Below are positions 61,517-64,000 of a DNA stretch of 64,000 nt, one piece after another. The stretch comes from Parasponia andersonii. Its lineage: Eukaryota; Streptophyta; Magnoliopsida; Rosales; Cannabaceae. Positions within the stretch are counted from its first letter, which is position 1; each line of letters opens with the position of its first letter. The DNA lies in contig JXTB01000006.1 of assembly GCA_002914805.1 (NCBI GenBank), positions 513,850 to 577,849 on the forward strand, read 5' to 3'. Position numbers and translations under genes: made by a program. The notes beneath the pieces are model-generated. The model was not told the DNA's origin, ran no database searches, and was given only the letters and a program-made list of their open reading frames with translations.

Positions 61517-61941
61517 AACAACAGATTTAAAGCCATTTGATTCTCAGATTGTACGCCAAATGAGTGAGATGGCAGAGGAGATGGAGACGAATTTTCGTTA
61601 TCAAAAAGTAATTTGTTTCGTGATATCCAAATGACCCAAGTAGCAATAACAATTGTTGTTCGCCAGAGCTGCATTAACTGACTACTGAAGTTAGCCTAAA
61701 GAGCATCTTGCCAAAGATCAATAATAGAACCATCAAGCCGAATATGCCTTTGAAAAGTTGAAGAGATAGCACCCCAAATACGTCTAGCATACTCATAAGA
61801 GAAAAAGAGATGCTCAGCATTCTCATCATGACAGAAGCAAAAATGACAACAAGAAGGTAGAAAAAGATTATACTCTGTTGGAAGTTTATCCTGAACTAGC
61901 CGCCAAAAAATAAGGGAGCGTGACGGGAGAATAAAGCTAGC

Positions 61942-62334
61942 TTAGAATTTATTACCCCATCTCTCCTTTACTGAAAATCTAGTCAAAGATTTATAAGCAT
62001 TCGCACAAGTGACCTCACCAGAGGAAGAGTGCTGCCAAATAAGTGAATCTGGAGAGGCACAAATAACTATTTTTCGAATCTCAATGGTTAGTATTGAAAA
62101 TTCAGAAGTGAAAGAAGTTAGAAGCGACCACTTAGAGCCAGAAATAAGACTTCCTATAGTTGCATCAAATCTAGGCTCTATTGCATCATTGTAATCAATT
62201 AATTCTACTAAAAGAGAACCCAGCCAATTGTCTGACCAAAAATGAATCGAAGAATTTCTACCAACAGACCAAATTGACTCATTAAGTAAAACTGAATATA
62301 ACCCCTCAAACCACACTAAATCGAAGACTTCCAA
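61942..62334 (-). pseudogene. LINE linker and RT-associated zinc-finger region
   Basis: Contains WSVGRNSSIHFWSDNWLGSL and LIWQHSSSGEVTCANAYKSL, both typical of the part of plant L1 pol after RT. The zinc-finger-like part continues in another frame at about 61940-61780 (CCHFCFCHDENAEHLFF), after a break. Confidence 0.75.
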
Positions 62335-62616
62335 AACCTCCTCGGAGTAAATCGAGTAGAGAAAATCTTTCCCTCAAGAACTGGAAAACAAAAGAATCAC
62401 CCTTTAGCAAACTCCAGGAAGTTTCTTTAGAAGAGCGGTGTTAAAAATTCTAGGATCTCGAAGATCAAGACCACCATCTTATTTAGCTTTACAATATATC
62501 CTCCAAGACATAATAATAGGTTTAGTAACCTTAGCTGAACCAGATAACAAGAAATTTCTAATGGATGAAACCAACTCCTTTAAAAGAATAGACAACCAAC
62601 AATAAACTTGAAAGGA

Positions 62617-63345
62617 CTAAGACAATTGACCCATGATAACGAAATTGATTAAACTAACTCTGCCAGCCATTGAAAGATTCAAACATTTCCAATGTTCAAA
62701 ATTGTCATGAATTTTATCCAGCAAAGTTTGAAAGTGAGAATGCTTAGGAGAGCCAACAAAAAGGGGAACACCGAGGTAAGTGAAAGAGGATCCTCCCTTC
62801 CTCATTCCAGTAAGATTTAACAATTTTGAAACCAAAGAAGAGGAGACAGCTCGGCCAAAATAAATAAAGGACTTATTATAATTTACTTGTTGGCCAAACA
62901 AGACTTCATTATCATGTAATGCACGTAGAATAACTCTAATATTGGAAGTTGAGGCTCTGGCAAATAAAAGGACATCATCTGCGAAGAGAAAATGGGAAGG
63001 AGCCTTTTCCTTTCTAGTTGAAGTCATGGGAACTAGTGCACCTTTTTGAAGCAAAAGACCAAAGTAACGACTTAAATAATCTTCAGAGAGGAAAAATAAC
63101 AAATGAGAGAGAGGATCACCTTGAGGAATACTTCTTGAGCAACCAAAATAACCATAAGAAATACTATTGATTAAAATTGAAAGACGGGCGGAGTGGAAAA
63201 TATTGGCCACCCAATTAACAAAAGTTCTATCAAAACCAAAAGATAGAAGCATCGCTTCAATAAAATCCTAACAAAGAGTATCAAAAGCTTTTCTGATATC
63301 CAATTTCATGGCTAAGTTACCTCCGAAGTTATTCTTGTCCAAACA
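62617..63345 (-). pseudogene. LINE reverse transcriptase fragment
   Basis: The open frame 63252-62617 holds CSRSIPQGDPLSHLLFF, the catalytic FADDVLLFARA, and the thumb region SFTYLGVPLFVG and MAGRVSLINFV. The RT motif with the first catalytic Asp (LDIRKAFDTLC) is upstream at 63310-63275, separated by an in-frame TAG where Trp is usual (C*DF). Catalytic residues are kept but the protein is interrupted. Confidence 0.85.
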
Positions 63346-63359
63346 ATTGTAACATTCTG

Positions 63360-64000
63360 TTATTTTAATTTCTTATATCTCATTTTTTTTTTCAAAATAT
63401 ACCTTTATATTTCTCTTTTATTTATAGTTCCGTATATGTTTTCCTTTTTGATCTATGTCAAATTCTATCCAAATTCTTCTACACTAAGGAGACAGTTGCT
63501 TGGTTTTGATCCTGACATTGTGACAATGATAAAAATATGTCAAATTCTATCCAAATTGAGTGCCTTTTGATAATTATTTTCCTTCAACGTCTTAACATGG
63601 CCTTTTTGTATATAATTTTTATTGAATAATAAAGGCAAAAGATCATAGTTTATTTTGTATACCTTTTAATATCCATCTTATTATAAATTTAAATCTTTGT
63701 TATTTTATCACGATATCATAATAAGAGAAGATTAAATTAAATGTACAATAAAATAATTAATTATGAAAACTAAAGAAGGAAGACTGGTAGATCTCCCCTT
63801 TGGGTAACATACTATAGCTTACATATTCGTGGAAAGCAAATGATATAAGTGACAACTATAAGTATTTCAAGAATGATGATTATAGCAATTTTGTAAGCTT
63901 GTTAGCTACATGGTGGTTGGTAATAATACATTTAGTTTTTTTTTTTTTCTTTTTTTCCTTACATTGTAATTAATTTGTTTACTCGTGGATAGACTAAGAT
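63360..64000. other. AT-rich DNA at the window edge
   Basis: No gene seen. Confidence 0.6.

Larger units (their letters stand above)
60835..63359 (-). mobile_element. L1-type LINE, 5'-truncated and decayed
   Basis: A non-LTR retrotransposon read on minus. RT begins abruptly near 63359 (CLDKNNFGGN, then MKLDIRKAFDTL) with nothing of the endonuclease or ORF1, as in 5'-truncated insertions. The order is RT, linker with SDNWLG, zinc-finger-like RT-associated region, RNase H. The 3' end near 60835 is uncertain because neither a clear A-tail nor a target duplication could be set. Confidence 0.85.

Noticed and set aside
1..64000. CRISPR arrays, rRNA operons, bacterial operons or phage genes
   Set aside because: None seen. 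The window is plant nuclear DNA, and its repeats are transposons, microsatellites and tandem duplications.

Overview
The window is AT-rich nuclear DNA of a flowering plant, most likely a eudicot. The evidence is spliced genes with GT-AG introns, a plant-only calmodulin-binding protein family, tRNA-iMet-primed copia elements and a Tat-lineage gypsy element. I cannot name the species. About half of the window is transposon-derived, and most elements are broken.

Host genes. I support four: (1) a plant calmodulin-binding-domain protein on + (3219-5759), with a probable intron in its 3' UTR; (2) a four-exon Yae1-like gene on - (6607-8410), with a non-coding first exon further upstream; (3) and (4) two single-exon, GC-rich DEDDy 3'-5' exonuclease paralogues on - (44983-45597 and 59026-59676), about 14 kb apart.

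Mobile DNA. 9800-20893 is a full-length but dead Ty3/gypsy Tat-type element. It reads on -, has a CATAG target duplication, and carries a multi-exon gene on the opposite strand between pol and its 3' LTR (11473-13579). A solo LTR of the same family lies inverted at 57225-57876. 23195-24665 is the 5' fragment of a copia element on +. 32257-41115 is a full-length decayed copia element on -, with a CTTTG duplication, very unequal LTRs, and an odd leader holding a GC-rich repeat block and a series of small hairpin motifs. 60835-63359 is a 5'-truncated L1-type LINE on -. Three copies of one roughly 245-bp Mutator-like MITE, two with exact 9-bp target duplications, lie at 1489, 25637 and 27152. Two further long stretches (29330-31773 and 51540-55290) look like old solo LTRs, but their borders are unclear.

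The rest is AT-rich intergenic DNA with microsatellites and a few tandem duplications, one of them next to a 185-base assembly gap. I found no CRISPR array, rRNA or intact tRNA gene, and no clearly new biological system. The most interesting item is the spliced antisense gene inside the Tat element. Next are the structured copia leader and the alternating purine-pyrimidine tract just upstream of one exonuclease gene.
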